Source: DASSUW01 sp036257565
GTDB taxonomy: Bacteria > Actinomycetota > Thermoleophilia > Solirubrobacterales > Solirubrobacteraceae
Reading direction: 5' to 3'
DNA: 14,791 nucleotides
Assembly: GCA_036257565.1 (NCBI GenBank)
Contig: DATAFH010000166.1
Location: 1 to 14,791, forward strand
Position numbers and translations under genes: made by a program
Shown here: positions 1-6,736 of the stretch, in pieces
Layout of the letters: each line of letters opens with the position of its first letter
How positions within the stretch are numbered: position 1 is the stretch's first letter
The notes under the pieces: generated by a model
The model's input: only the letters and a program-made list of their open reading frames with translations
The model's database searches: none
What the model was told of the DNA's origin: nothing

Positions 1-1
1 G

Positions 2-583
2 CACCGCGGGACGCCGTACGTGTACCAGGGCGAGGAACTCGGGATGACCAACTCGCGGTTCGACAGCCTGAGCGCGTTCCGCGACATCGAGTCGCTCAAC
101 TACTACGCCCAGGCGGTCGGCGCAGGCGACGCGCCCGAGCACGTCCTCGCCGGGCTGCGGGCGATGGGCCGCGACAACGCCCGCACGCCGATGCAGTGGG
201 ACGCGTCCGAGCACGCGGGGTTTACGACCGGCACGCCGTGGATCGCGGCGAACCGGAACCGCGCCGAGATCAACGCCGAGGCCGCGCTCGCCGACCCGGA
301 CTCGGTGTTCCACCACTACCGGCGGCTGATCGAGCTCCGCCACACAGAGCCCGTCGTCGCCCACGGCGAGTTCCACATGCTGCTCCCCGACGACGACCGC
401 ATCTACGCGTTCACGCGCCGCCTCGACGACGTCGAGCTGCTCGTGCTCGGCAACTTCTCGGGCGACACCGTGACGGCCGGCGTGGACCGCGCGTGGGAGG
501 ACGCTGAGGTGCTGATCGGCGGCGGCGGCGGCCTCACGCTCGGCCCGTGGGAAGGGCGGGTCCTCCGGTCCAGCCGTTCGTGA
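2..583 (+). CDS. GH13 alpha-glucosidase (oligo-1,6-glucosidase type), C-terminal part only
   Basis: This is the 3' end of a glycoside hydrolase family 13 gene whose start lies left of the window. The frame is open from base 2 and reads HRGTPYVYQGEELGMTN, the conserved strand after the catalytic barrel regions of MalL/oligo-1,6-glucosidase-type enzymes. It continues with DNARTPMQWD and a GFTTGTPWI segment, both typical of exo-acting alpha-glucosidases of this branch. The last ~60 residues form the usual C-terminal beta domain, ending LGPWEGRVL. The catalytic Asp, Glu and Asp are outside the window. By family, the enzyme would cleave terminal alpha-glucosidic bonds of short oligosaccharides, probably in the cytoplasm. 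It converges on the debranching gene, overlapping its 3' end by 50 bases. Family is confident; exact substrate (isomaltose, maltose or trehalose-like sugars) is open. Confidence 0.9.
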   Translation, partial: HRGTPYVYQGEELGMTNSRFDSLSAFRDIESLNYYAQAVGAGDAPEHVLAGLRAMGRDNARTPMQWDASEHAGFTTGTPWIAANRNRAEINAEAALADPDSVFHHYRRLIELRHTEPVVAHGEFHMLLPDDDRIYAFTRRLDDVELLVLGNFSGDTVTAGVDRAWEDAEVLIGGGGGLTLGPWEGRVLRSSRS

Positions 584-1721
584 GCGCCCAGCGGGCGCCG
601 GCGGTCCAGGCCTGCACGCGGTTGGAGAGCGCGACCGGCTCGACGTCCCCGGCGACCGTCACCGCGTAGAGCTCGGGAGCGCGGCCGAGGCGGTCGAGCG
701 CCTCGAGCACGCCCGTGCGCACGCGCTCGGCCTCGGCCGGGCGGCCGGCGGCGAGGAGGCCGCCGAACCCGAGCCACGAGTCGAAGGGCCAGATCGAGCC
801 GCGGTGGTAGGCGTGCGGCTCGAACACCGGCGAGTCGCTCGACAGCGTCCGCAGGCCGAAGCGCGTGAGGATGTCGGGCGCGCATAACCGGTCGGCGGCC
901 GCGTCGCGAGCTCTGGGATCGAGCGCGTCTGCCCACAACAGCCAGCCGAGCTGCGAGCCGGCCCCCGGGACCGTACGGTCGCCCGCCTCGACGGCCATGA
1001 CGTCGGGAACGAAGTCCCGCGACAGCCGCGCCCGCAGGCCATCGGCCCGCCCGACCCAGCCGCCGTCCGGGTCAAGCGCGGCGAGCGCACGCAGCGCGGC
1101 GTGGGCCACGGCCTGGGAGTCCGTGTCGGCCAGCGGCGGCTCGGGCACGGTGCCGTCGGGCCGCAGGATCCCCGAGCCGCCCTCTGCCGGGTTCGAGGGA
1201 TCGAACGCATCGCGCCAGCCGTGCTGCGTGATCGCCCCCCACTCGCCCGGCGAGTGGCGCAGGAGGCCGTCCCCCTCCTCGAGCGCGCCTGCGAGCCATA
1301 TGCCGGCCGCTCGCCACGCCGGCTCGAGCTCGCCGGCGAGCGCGGCATCACCCGTGGCAGCGAGAACGACGAGAAACCAGGAGGTGGCGTCGGCCGTGCC
1401 GTAGTAGGCGAACGGCCCGTCGTCCGGCCAGCCGGCGGCCATGATCGGCTCGGGAGCGGCGTCGCGGAACTCGTGGCCGATCTTGCCCGGCGCCTCGAGC
1501 GTGCCCGGGTGCTCGCGGCGCCCCTGCCGGGCGGCCAGGGCCCGCAGCGTGGCGGCCGCCACCTCCGGGCGAGTGGGGAGCACCTGAAGCGACGTGATCA
1601 GCGAGTCGCGCCCGAACAGCGCGTGGAAGCGCCCGGGGTCGCCCGGCTCGATCGGCGGGGTCGACGCATACGGCCAGCCCTCGTCCGAGAGCAGCGGATC
1701 GAGATCGGCGACCTCACCCAT
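534..1721 (-). CDS. Amylo-alpha-1,6-glucosidase / debranching-type (alpha/alpha)6 glycoside hydrolase, catalytic half only
   Basis: The 395-residue protein resembles the C-terminal (alpha/alpha)6-barrel of bacterial glycogen-debranching amylo-alpha-1,6-glucosidases. Visible landmarks are FGRDS (residues 36-40), LEAPGKIGHEFR (75-86), YYGTADATSWF (107-117), a DTDSQAVAHAALRAL stretch (199-213) and YHRGSIWPFDSW (305-316), all characteristic of that family. Typical members have about 250 further N-terminal residues forming a beta domain; none is present here. I chose ATG at 1721, which overlaps the stop of the upstream alpha-glucosidase by 8 bases (translational coupling). An in-frame GTG at 1736 is an alternative. 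Longer extension into 1722-1901 is Arg-rich and is a shadow of the alpha-glucosidase. Its role is probably removal of glucosyl units from branched or short alpha-glucans in the cytoplasm, together with the co-transcribed GH13. Substrate is inferred. Confidence 0.85.
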   Translation of the reverse strand: MGEVADLDPLLSDEGWPYASTPPIEPGDPGRFHALFGRDSLITSLQVLPTRPEVAAATLRALAARQGRREHPGTLEAPGKIGHEFRDAAPEPIMAAGWPDDGPFAYYGTADATSWFLVVLAATGDAALAGELEPAWRAAGIWLAGALEEGDGLLRHSPGEWGAITQHGWRDAFDPSNPAEGGSGILRPDGTVPEPPLADTDSQAVAHAALRALAALDPDGGWVGRADGLRARLSRDFVPDVMAVEAGDRTVPGAGSQLGWLLWADALDPRARDAAADRLCAPDILTRFGLRTLSSDSPVFEPHAYHRGSIWPFDSWLGFGGLLAAGRPAEAERVRTGVLEALDRLGRAPELYAVTVAGDVEPVALSNRVQAWTAGARWALTNGWTGGPALPTGRA

Positions 1722-3291
1722 GGAGAGCAATGATGGCACCCGTCCACGGGGCCAGCGCGAGCGGTCCGCCGACCCGCTCGCCGTCGCGTCCGCGGTCGGT
1801 CGCCACCAGCACCGTCCCGTCCACGCCCTCGACCTCCACGGGCGCGTCCGACAGGTTGAGCGCCACCGCTGTGGCGTCGCCCCGCCGCCACGCCCACGCA
1901 CCGGCGGGCGCCGGCAGCGTCGCGTACGCCCCCTCGCGCAGGTCGGCGTTCTCGCGCCGTAGCGCGATCAGGTCGCGGACGAGGTGCAGGACCGAGCCGG
2001 GATCCTCGCGCTGGTCGGCCACGTTGTGCGAACGGCTGTCGCCGATCGGCAGCCAGCTGCTGCCGTTGGCCGTGAAGCCCGCGCCGGGGTCCGCGGACCA
2101 CTGCATCGGCGTGCGGCACTCGTCGCGGTTGCGGCTCGAGTCCCCTGTGCGACGCGGGACGGGGTCGAGCGCCGTCGCCGGGTCGAGCGGCACGTTCGGC
2201 ATCCCGATCTCGTCGCCGTAGTAGAGGAATGTGGTCCCGCGCAGCGCGAGCAGCATCAGCAGCGCCACGCGCGCGCGGGTCTCGTCCCCGTCCGCCCAGC
2301 GCGTGGCGAGCCGCCCGGCGTCGTGATTCGAGCCCGTCCACACCGGCCAGGCGCCGGCCGGCAGCTTGCGCTCGATCGCCTCGACGATCGCGCGCATCTC
2401 GTCCGCGTCGAGCTCCGCGTGCACGAACAGGAAGTTGAAGGCCAGGTGCAGCTCGTCCTCGCCGGTGCCGTAGAACGGGATCAGCTGGTCGACGTCGAGG
2501 ACGTACGTCTCGCCCACGAGGATGCGCTCGCGGCCGTTGGTGGACACCTCGCGCCAGCGCCGAAGGACGTCGTGCACCTCGGGCCGGTTCATAGAGAAGA
2601 CCTGCCGCGTCCCCCGCTCCCGCACCCTGGGGTGGTCGTCCGGCGTGGCGGCCGGGTCGTCGCGCAGCTCGCGGTCATTGACGATCGCGTGGCAGACGTC
2701 GATCCGGAACCCGGCCACCCCGCGGTCGAACCAGAAACGCAGCACGTCGTCGAACGCCTCGCGGACCTTCGGGTTCCACCAGTTGAGGTCGGGCTGCGTG
2801 GGCAGGAAGTTACTCAGGTAGTACTGGCCCGACGCCTCGTCGAGCGTCCACGCCGAGCCGCCGAAGTTGGAGAGCCAGTTGTTCGGCGGTCCGCCGCCGG
2901 GTCCCGGGTCCGCCCACACATAGAAGTCGCGATAGCGGGCGTCGGGGCCGGCCAGCGCGTCGCGGAACCACGGGTGGCGGTCGCTCGTGTGGTTCGGGAC
3001 GAGGTCGAGCAGGATGCGGATGCCACGGCGGCCCGCCTCCTCGATCAGCTCGTCGAGGTCCTCGAGCGTGCCGAGCTCCGGATGTACGTCGCAGTAGTCG
3101 GAGACGTCGTATCCCCAGTCGTCGTTCGGCGACGGCATGGTGGGGTTGAGCCAGATCCCGTCGACCCCCAGCCACTCGAGGTGGTCGAGCCGCTCGATGA
3201 CCCCTCGGAGGTCCCCGATCCCGTCGCCGTCGGAGTCCGAGAACGACCGCGGATAGATCTGGTACAGGACGCCGTCCTTCCACCACGACAT
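1714..3291 (-). CDS. GH13 alpha-glucosidase
   Basis: This 525-residue alpha-amylase-family enzyme is predicted to hydrolyse alpha-glucosides such as maltose or short maltodextrins in the cytoplasm. The barrel starts at WWKDGVLYQIYPRSF (residues 3-17). All four conserved regions are visible: DLVPNH (96-101), GFRID (194-198, Asp198 nucleophile), VGETYV (259-264, Glu261 acid/base) and SNHD (321-324, Asp324 transition-state stabiliser). QPDLNWW (166-172), YYGDEIGM (357-364) and RTPMQW identify the exo-acting alpha-glucosidase branch. Length is normal and no signal peptide is seen. ATG 3291 is chosen because homology begins immediately after it; the upstream in-frame residues do not resemble the family. 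It diverges from the LacI gene across ~107 bases and shares 8 bases with the downstream debranching gene. No clear ribosome-binding site precedes the start, which fits a leaderless mRNA. Confidence 0.95.
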   Translation of the reverse strand: MSWWKDGVLYQIYPRSFSDSDGDGIGDLRGVIERLDHLEWLGVDGIWLNPTMPSPNDDWGYDVSDYCDVHPELGTLEDLDELIEEAGRRGIRILLDLVPNHTSDRHPWFRDALAGPDARYRDFYVWADPGPGGGPPNNWLSNFGGSAWTLDEASGQYYLSNFLPTQPDLNWWNPKVREAFDDVLRFWFDRGVAGFRIDVCHAIVNDRELRDDPAATPDDHPRVRERGTRQVFSMNRPEVHDVLRRWREVSTNGRERILVGETYVLDVDQLIPFYGTGEDELHLAFNFLFVHAELDADEMRAIVEAIERKLPAGAWPVWTGSNHDAGRLATRWADGDETRARVALLMLLALRGTTFLYYGDEIGMPNVPLDPATALDPVPRRTGDSSRNRDECRTPMQWSADPGAGFTANGSSWLPIGDSRSHNVADQREDPGSVLHLVRDLIALRRENADLREGAYATLPAPAGAWAWRRGDATAVALNLSDAPVEVEGVDGTVLVATDRGRDGERVGGPLALAPWTGAIIALHG

Positions 3292-3299
3292 GGCGTCGC

Positions 3300-3305
3300 A
3301 GGATA
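3300..3305 (-). promoter_or_regulatory. Candidate -10 element of the GH13 alpha-glucosidase operon (leaderless)
   Basis: On the minus strand TATCCT (matching TANNNT) lies 8 bases before ATG 3291, with no Shine-Dalgarno sequence between. This is the geometry of a leaderless actinobacterial promoter. No convincing -35 hexamer is visible at 17-19 bases. Confidence 0.4.
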
Positions 3306-3330
3306 CGAACTGGCATGTAGGCTGCCGCCA

Positions 3331-3359
3331 TTGACGGACGCTGTCGGTCGTGGTTCGAT
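3331..3359 (+). promoter_or_regulatory. Candidate promoter of the LacI-sugar ABC transporter operon
   Basis: TTGACG at 3331-3336 is a good -35 match. Seventeen bases later, TTCGAT at 3354-3359 is a partial -10 match (T1, A5, T6). Initiation would fall near 3366, inside the predicted LacI operator, which is a classic repression layout. The -10 is weak, so confidence is moderate. Confidence 0.45.
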
Positions 3360-3372
3360 GGAATCGGTTCCA
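3359..3372. promoter_or_regulatory. LacI-family operator palindrome
   Basis: TGGAATCGGTTCCA is an inverted repeat (six of seven base pairs symmetric, CG centre). It matches the general LacI/GalR-family operator form TGNAANCGNTTNCA at every fixed position. It lies in the intergenic region next to the divergently read LacI-type gene, overlaps the predicted +1 of the rightward promoter and ends two bases before the GGAGGAG ribosome-binding site at 3374-3380. The likely ligand-responsive repressor is the adjacent LacI protein (autoregulation), with possible control of the leftward glycosidase genes. Confidence 0.7.
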
Positions 3373-3398
3373 CGGAGGAGAGGGCGAGTCGCGCGTTG

Positions 3399-4481
3399 GT
3401 GACCATCGCTGAGGTCGCAAAGGAGGCCGGAGTGGGAGTCGCAACCGTCTCCCGCGTCCTGAACGGCTCACCCGCCGTTCGCGACGAGACGCGCCGGCGT
3501 GTGCTCGACTCGATCGAGGCGTTCGGCTACGCGCCGAACGCCGCCGCCCGCGCCCTGTCGACGGGGCGCAGCCTCGCGGTCGCGGTCGTCGCCCCCTTCT
3601 TCACGCGCCCGTCGGTCATGGAGCGCCTCCGCGGCGTCTCCCACGTGCTCGCGGGCGCGGGATACCAACTGGTGCTCTTCGACGTGGAGCGGCCGGGCGA
3701 AGAGGCGGACTACTTCCGCCGGCTGTCGGCGGGCGGCGGCCTCGACGGCCTGCTGTCGATCTCGCTGTGTCCGGCTGACGAGGACCTCGACCGCTACGCC
3801 GACGCCGGTGTGCCGGTGGTGCTTGTCGACCATCCCCACGACACGCTGCCGGCCGTGCACACCGACGACGTGGCGGGCGGGCGCCTGGCGACGGAGCACC
3901 TGCTCGATCTCGGCCACCGGCGGATCGCCTTCCTCGGCGACATCGAGCACAACCTCTACGGGTTCACGTCGAGCGTGAGGCGGCGCGCGGGCTACGAGGA
4001 CGCGCTCGCCGCCGCCGGCGTCGAGGGCGACCCGGCGCTCGTGCTCCGCGGGCCGCACGGGCGCGAGGAGGCGGCGGCCTTGACGCGCGAGGCGCTCGAC
4101 GTTCCCGAGCCGCCCACCGCCCTCTTCGCGGCCTCGGACACCCAGGCGGTGGGTGCCCTCGAGGCCGCCGAGGCGCTCGGCGCACGCGTTCCCGGCGACC
4201 TCTCGGTCGTCGGCTACGACGACATCGAGGTGGCCCGCCACGCGGGCCTGACCACCGTCGCCCAGCCGCTCGAGGCGAGCGGCGCGATGGGCGCGGAGAT
4301 GATGCTGACCGCCCTCGAAGGAGGACAGATCCGCGGCCGGGAGCTGCCGTTGGAGCTCGTCGTGCGACATACGACGGGCGAGTGCGGTAAGAACCGTGGT
4401 CGCACAGCTCGACACCATCAGGCCTGGGGCACGGATCGCCACGGGCAATCGCGCCAGGACGGCATGAGGGTACGTTCTTGA
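3399..4481 (+). CDS. LacI-family transcriptional regulator of alpha-glucoside use
   Basis: The protein (360 residues from GTG 3399) begins with the LacI helix-turn-helix, TIAEVAKEAGVGVATVSRVL, followed by the hinge-helix segment NAAARALSTGRS. The periplasmic-binding-protein-like sensor domain follows, with FAASDTQAVGAL and DLSVVGYDDIEVARH, both family hallmarks, ending near LELVVRHTTG. It should bind the palindrome at 3359-3372 and release it on binding a sugar inducer. It heads a rightward operon with the sugar-binding protein (30-base gap) and two permeases, so an alpha-glucoside effector is inferred. A TTG at 3396 is an equally possible start; GGAGGAG at 3374-3380 is rather far from both. 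About 30 basic/polar residues after the normal family end are unusual and look non-conserved. Confidence 0.93.
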   Translation: MTIAEVAKEAGVGVATVSRVLNGSPAVRDETRRRVLDSIEAFGYAPNAAARALSTGRSLAVAVVAPFFTRPSVMERLRGVSHVLAGAGYQLVLFDVERPGEEADYFRRLSAGGGLDGLLSISLCPADEDLDRYADAGVPVVLVDHPHDTLPAVHTDDVAGGRLATEHLLDLGHRRIAFLGDIEHNLYGFTSSVRRRAGYEDALAAAGVEGDPALVLRGPHGREEAAALTREALDVPEPPTALFAASDTQAVGALEAAEALGARVPGDLSVVGYDDIEVARHAGLTTVAQPLEASGAMGAEMMLTALEGGQIRGRELPLELVVRHTTGECGKNRGRTARHHQAWGTDRHGQSRQDGMRVRS

Positions 4482-4511
4482 CCAAACCCATTTCGGACTG
4501 AGGGGGAGCTC

Positions 4512-5801
4512 GTGTCCAAGAGGCTCTTGTACCTGTTGTGCGCAGCGCTCGCATGCGCTGTGCTCGTCGCCGCGTGCGGCGGCGACGACGATGACGGCGG
4601 CGGCGAAGGCGCGACCGCGGACGGCGGCAAGGTCATCGACCCGGCGTCGATGGAGAACGCCAAGGGCGACGTCACGTACTGCACCGGCAAGGACACATCC
4701 GGGGCCCAGACCAAGGCCATCGCGGAGTTCAACAAGGCCAACCCGGGCGTCAACGCCAAGCTGCTCGAGTTCTCGACCTCCGCGGACGAGCAGCGCACCC
4801 AGTTCGTCCAGCGCCAGGAGGCCAAGTCCGGCGAGTGCGACGTCTTCTATGCCGACGTCATCTGGACCGCGGAGTTCGCGTCCCAGGACTGGATCTACGA
4901 CATGACGCCGTACGTCGACACCCGCAAGGACGACATCATCGAGGCGACGCTCGAGAGCGTGACCTTCGAGGACAAGATCTGGGGCATGCCGCAGCAGACC
5001 GACGCGGCGTTCCTGTACTACCGCACCGACCAGGTGAAGAAGGTCCCGGCCACGTGGCAGGAGGTCTATGAGGTCGCCGGCCAGAACGACGGCATCGTCT
5101 ACCAGGGCGCGCCGTACGAGGGCCTGACCTGCGACTTCCTCGAGCTCGCGTACGCCGCGGGTGGACAGGTGCTGTCCGAGGACGGCAAGACCGCGGTCAT
5201 CAACTCGCCGGAAAACGTCGAGGCGCTGCAGTTCATGGTCGACGGCGTCAAGAACGGCATCGCCGCCAACGGCGTCACGACCTACATGGAGGAGGAGTCC
5301 CGCCGCTACTTCGAGAACGGGCGCGCGACGTTCATGCGCAACTGGCCGTACGCGTACGCGCTGGGTGAGAAGGCCCCGAAGGTCAAGGGCAAGTTCACCG
5401 TCGCCCCGTTCCCGCCCTGGGAGGGTGGCGAGACGGCCGGCATCCTCGGCGGGCACAACCTGGTCATCTCGCAGTTCTCGAAGAACCCCGGCGCGGCGCT
5501 CAAGCTCGTCGACTTCGTGACGAACGAGGAGATGCAGATCCTGCAGTTCCGCGACTACTCGCTCGCACCGGTGCTCTCCGCCGCGTACGACGACCCCGGC
5601 GTGAAGAAGAAGTACGACTTCGCCGGGGACCTCCGGGACGCCGTGAGCCAGGCCAACTCGCGCCCCGTCTCGCCGGTGTACCCGCAGATCTCCCAGGCGA
5701 TCTACGAGAACGTCAACGAGGCGCTGGCCGGCCGTATGTCTCCCGAGGACGCGCTGAAGAAGGCGCAGGACGACATGCAATCGGCGTTGGAGACCTTCTG
5801 A
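4512..5801 (+). CDS. ABC sugar transporter substrate-binding lipoprotein
   Basis: This 429-residue protein is the extracellular receptor of a carbohydrate ABC importer (family 1 solute-binding protein). It has a lipoprotein signal peptide: KR at residues 3-4, a hydrophobic core, and lipobox LVAAC with Cys22 as the predicted lipidated residue. An acidic Gly/Asp-rich linker follows. The mature part shows ECDVFYADVIWTAEFA, WGMPQQTDAAFLYYR, a GQVLSEDGKTAVINSPENVEAL segment and FENGRATFMRNWPYAYA, all typical of maltose/trehalose-type receptors. GTG 4512 is supported by AGGGGGAG at 4501-4508. The first permease begins 6 bases after the stop, so the genes form one operon. Given the alpha-glucosidases nearby, the ligand is probably maltose, trehalose or a related alpha-glucoside, but specificity cannot be read from sequence alone. 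Confidence 0.93.
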   Translation: MSKRLLYLLCAALACAVLVAACGGDDDDGGGEGATADGGKVIDPASMENAKGDVTYCTGKDTSGAQTKAIAEFNKANPGVNAKLLEFSTSADEQRTQFVQRQEAKSGECDVFYADVIWTAEFASQDWIYDMTPYVDTRKDDIIEATLESVTFEDKIWGMPQQTDAAFLYYRTDQVKKVPATWQEVYEVAGQNDGIVYQGAPYEGLTCDFLELAYAAGGQVLSEDGKTAVINSPENVEALQFMVDGVKNGIAANGVTTYMEEESRRYFENGRATFMRNWPYAYALGEKAPKVKGKFTVAPFPPWEGGETAGILGGHNLVISQFSKNPGAALKLVDFVTNEEMQILQFRDYSLAPVLSAAYDDPGVKKKYDFAGDLRDAVSQANSRPVSPVYPQISQAIYENVNEALAGRMSPEDALKKAQDDMQSALETF

Positions 5802-5807
5802 TCCGAC

Positions 5808-6734
5808 ATGGCTGACGCGGCTTCAGTACAAGCCGGCACGCAGATCCGGCGCTCCAGGGGAATCCCGGAGCGCCGGCTGGCGTGGCTGATGACAACACCT
5901 TCGATGCTGCTCATCGCGCTCGTCGCGGTGTACCCGATCGTCTACGCGGTCTGGCTCTCGCTGCACGAGTACAGCCTCGTCAGGGCGGGGGTCTCCCGCT
6001 GGGCCTCGCCGGCCGGGCTGGGCAACTACATCGACGCCTTCAAGGACCCAGAGTTCCGCAAGGCGATCTACGTCACGCTGATCTTCTCGGTGGCCTCGGT
6101 CACCCTCGAGACGCTGATCGGCCTGGCCATGGCGCTGATCATGGCGACGGCGTTCAAGGGCCAGGGCCTGCTCCGCACCGTGGTGCTGGTGCCGTGGGCG
6201 GTGCTCACCGTGGTCACGGCGATCATGTGGCGCACGATGTTCGACCCGAACCTCGGGTTCGTGAACACCATGCTGGCGAGCAACACCGTGTGGCTAGGGG
6301 AGGAGCCACAGGCCTTGATCGTGATGATCCTGGCCGACACGTGGAAGACGGCGCCCTTCATGGCGTTGCTCCTGCTCGCCGGCCTGCAGGTCATCCCCTC
6401 GGAGATCTACGAGGCCGCGAAGGTCGACGGGGCGACGATGTGGCAGCGGTTCCGCCGGATCACGTTGCCGCTGCTGATGCCCGCCCTCCTCGTGGCGCTG
6501 ATCTTCCGCACGCTCGACGCGCTGCGGGCGTTCGACCTGCCGAAGGTGCTCACGAACGGCGCCAACGGCACCGAGACCATGTCGCTGATCGCGCAGCGGA
6601 CGTTCCAGGAGAACCGCCTCTACGGCGAGGGAGCGGCGCTCTCGATCATCACGTTCATCCTCGTGATGGCGGTGTCGTTCGCCTACATCCGCTTCGTCGG
6701 CGGCAACCTCCGCGGCATGACCGAGGAGCGATAG
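5808..6734 (+). CDS. Sugar ABC transporter permease, MalF type
   Basis: The 308-residue integral membrane protein has about six hydrophobic spans, the first near residues 31-52. It carries the binding-protein-dependent transport inner-membrane domain. The cytoplasmic coupling loop is clear: SEIYEAAKVDGATMWQRFRR (198-217) followed by ITLPLL, matching the EAA---G signature that docks on the ATPase. It pairs with the MalG-type permease, whose ATG lies 2 bases after this stop. The ATG at 5808 sits 6 bases after the binding-protein stop; an internal ATG at 5889 would lose the N-terminal cytoplasmic tail. Together they would carry the sugar delivered by the lipoprotein across the membrane. No ATPase gene follows, so a shared ATPase encoded elsewhere (MsiK-like) is likely. 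Confidence 0.93.
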   Translation: MADAASVQAGTQIRRSRGIPERRLAWLMTTPSMLLIALVAVYPIVYAVWLSLHEYSLVRAGVSRWASPAGLGNYIDAFKDPEFRKAIYVTLIFSVASVTLETLIGLAMALIMATAFKGQGLLRTVVLVPWAVLTVVTAIMWRTMFDPNLGFVNTMLASNTVWLGEEPQALIVMILADTWKTAPFMALLLLAGLQVIPSEIYEAAKVDGATMWQRFRRITLPLLMPALLVALIFRTLDALRAFDLPKVLTNGANGTETMSLIAQRTFQENRLYGEGAALSIITFILVMAVSFAYIRFVGGNLRGMTEER

Positions 6735-6736
6735 CC

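Noticed and set aside
3310..3324. GGCA-N7-TGCC inverted repeat as a second operator near the alpha-glucosidase promoter
   Set aside because: Arms are only four bases and lack the TGNAANCG form; expected by chance in this GC-rich DNA.
1984..3402. A 472-residue plus-strand open frame opposite the GH13 gene
   Set aside because: It is the antisense shadow of a gene with all four GH13 catalytic regions; no domain or plausible start signal.
4478..4483. TTGACC as a -35 element for the binding-protein gene
   Set aside because: At 17 bases downstream the sequence is AGGGGG, the ribosome-binding site, with no -10-like hexamer.
3468..5780. A 770-residue open frame on the minus strand opposite the LacI and binding-protein genes
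   Set aside because: It has no recognisable domain, is rich in Arg/Val/Leu/His as expected for antisense reading of GC-rich codons, and covers two genes with clear family matches.
5882..6736. N-terminal extension of the MalG-type permease back through the MalF gene
   Set aside because: The extension is a His/Arg/Gly-rich off-frame reading of MalF; ATG 6737 has a good ribosome-binding site and matches family length.
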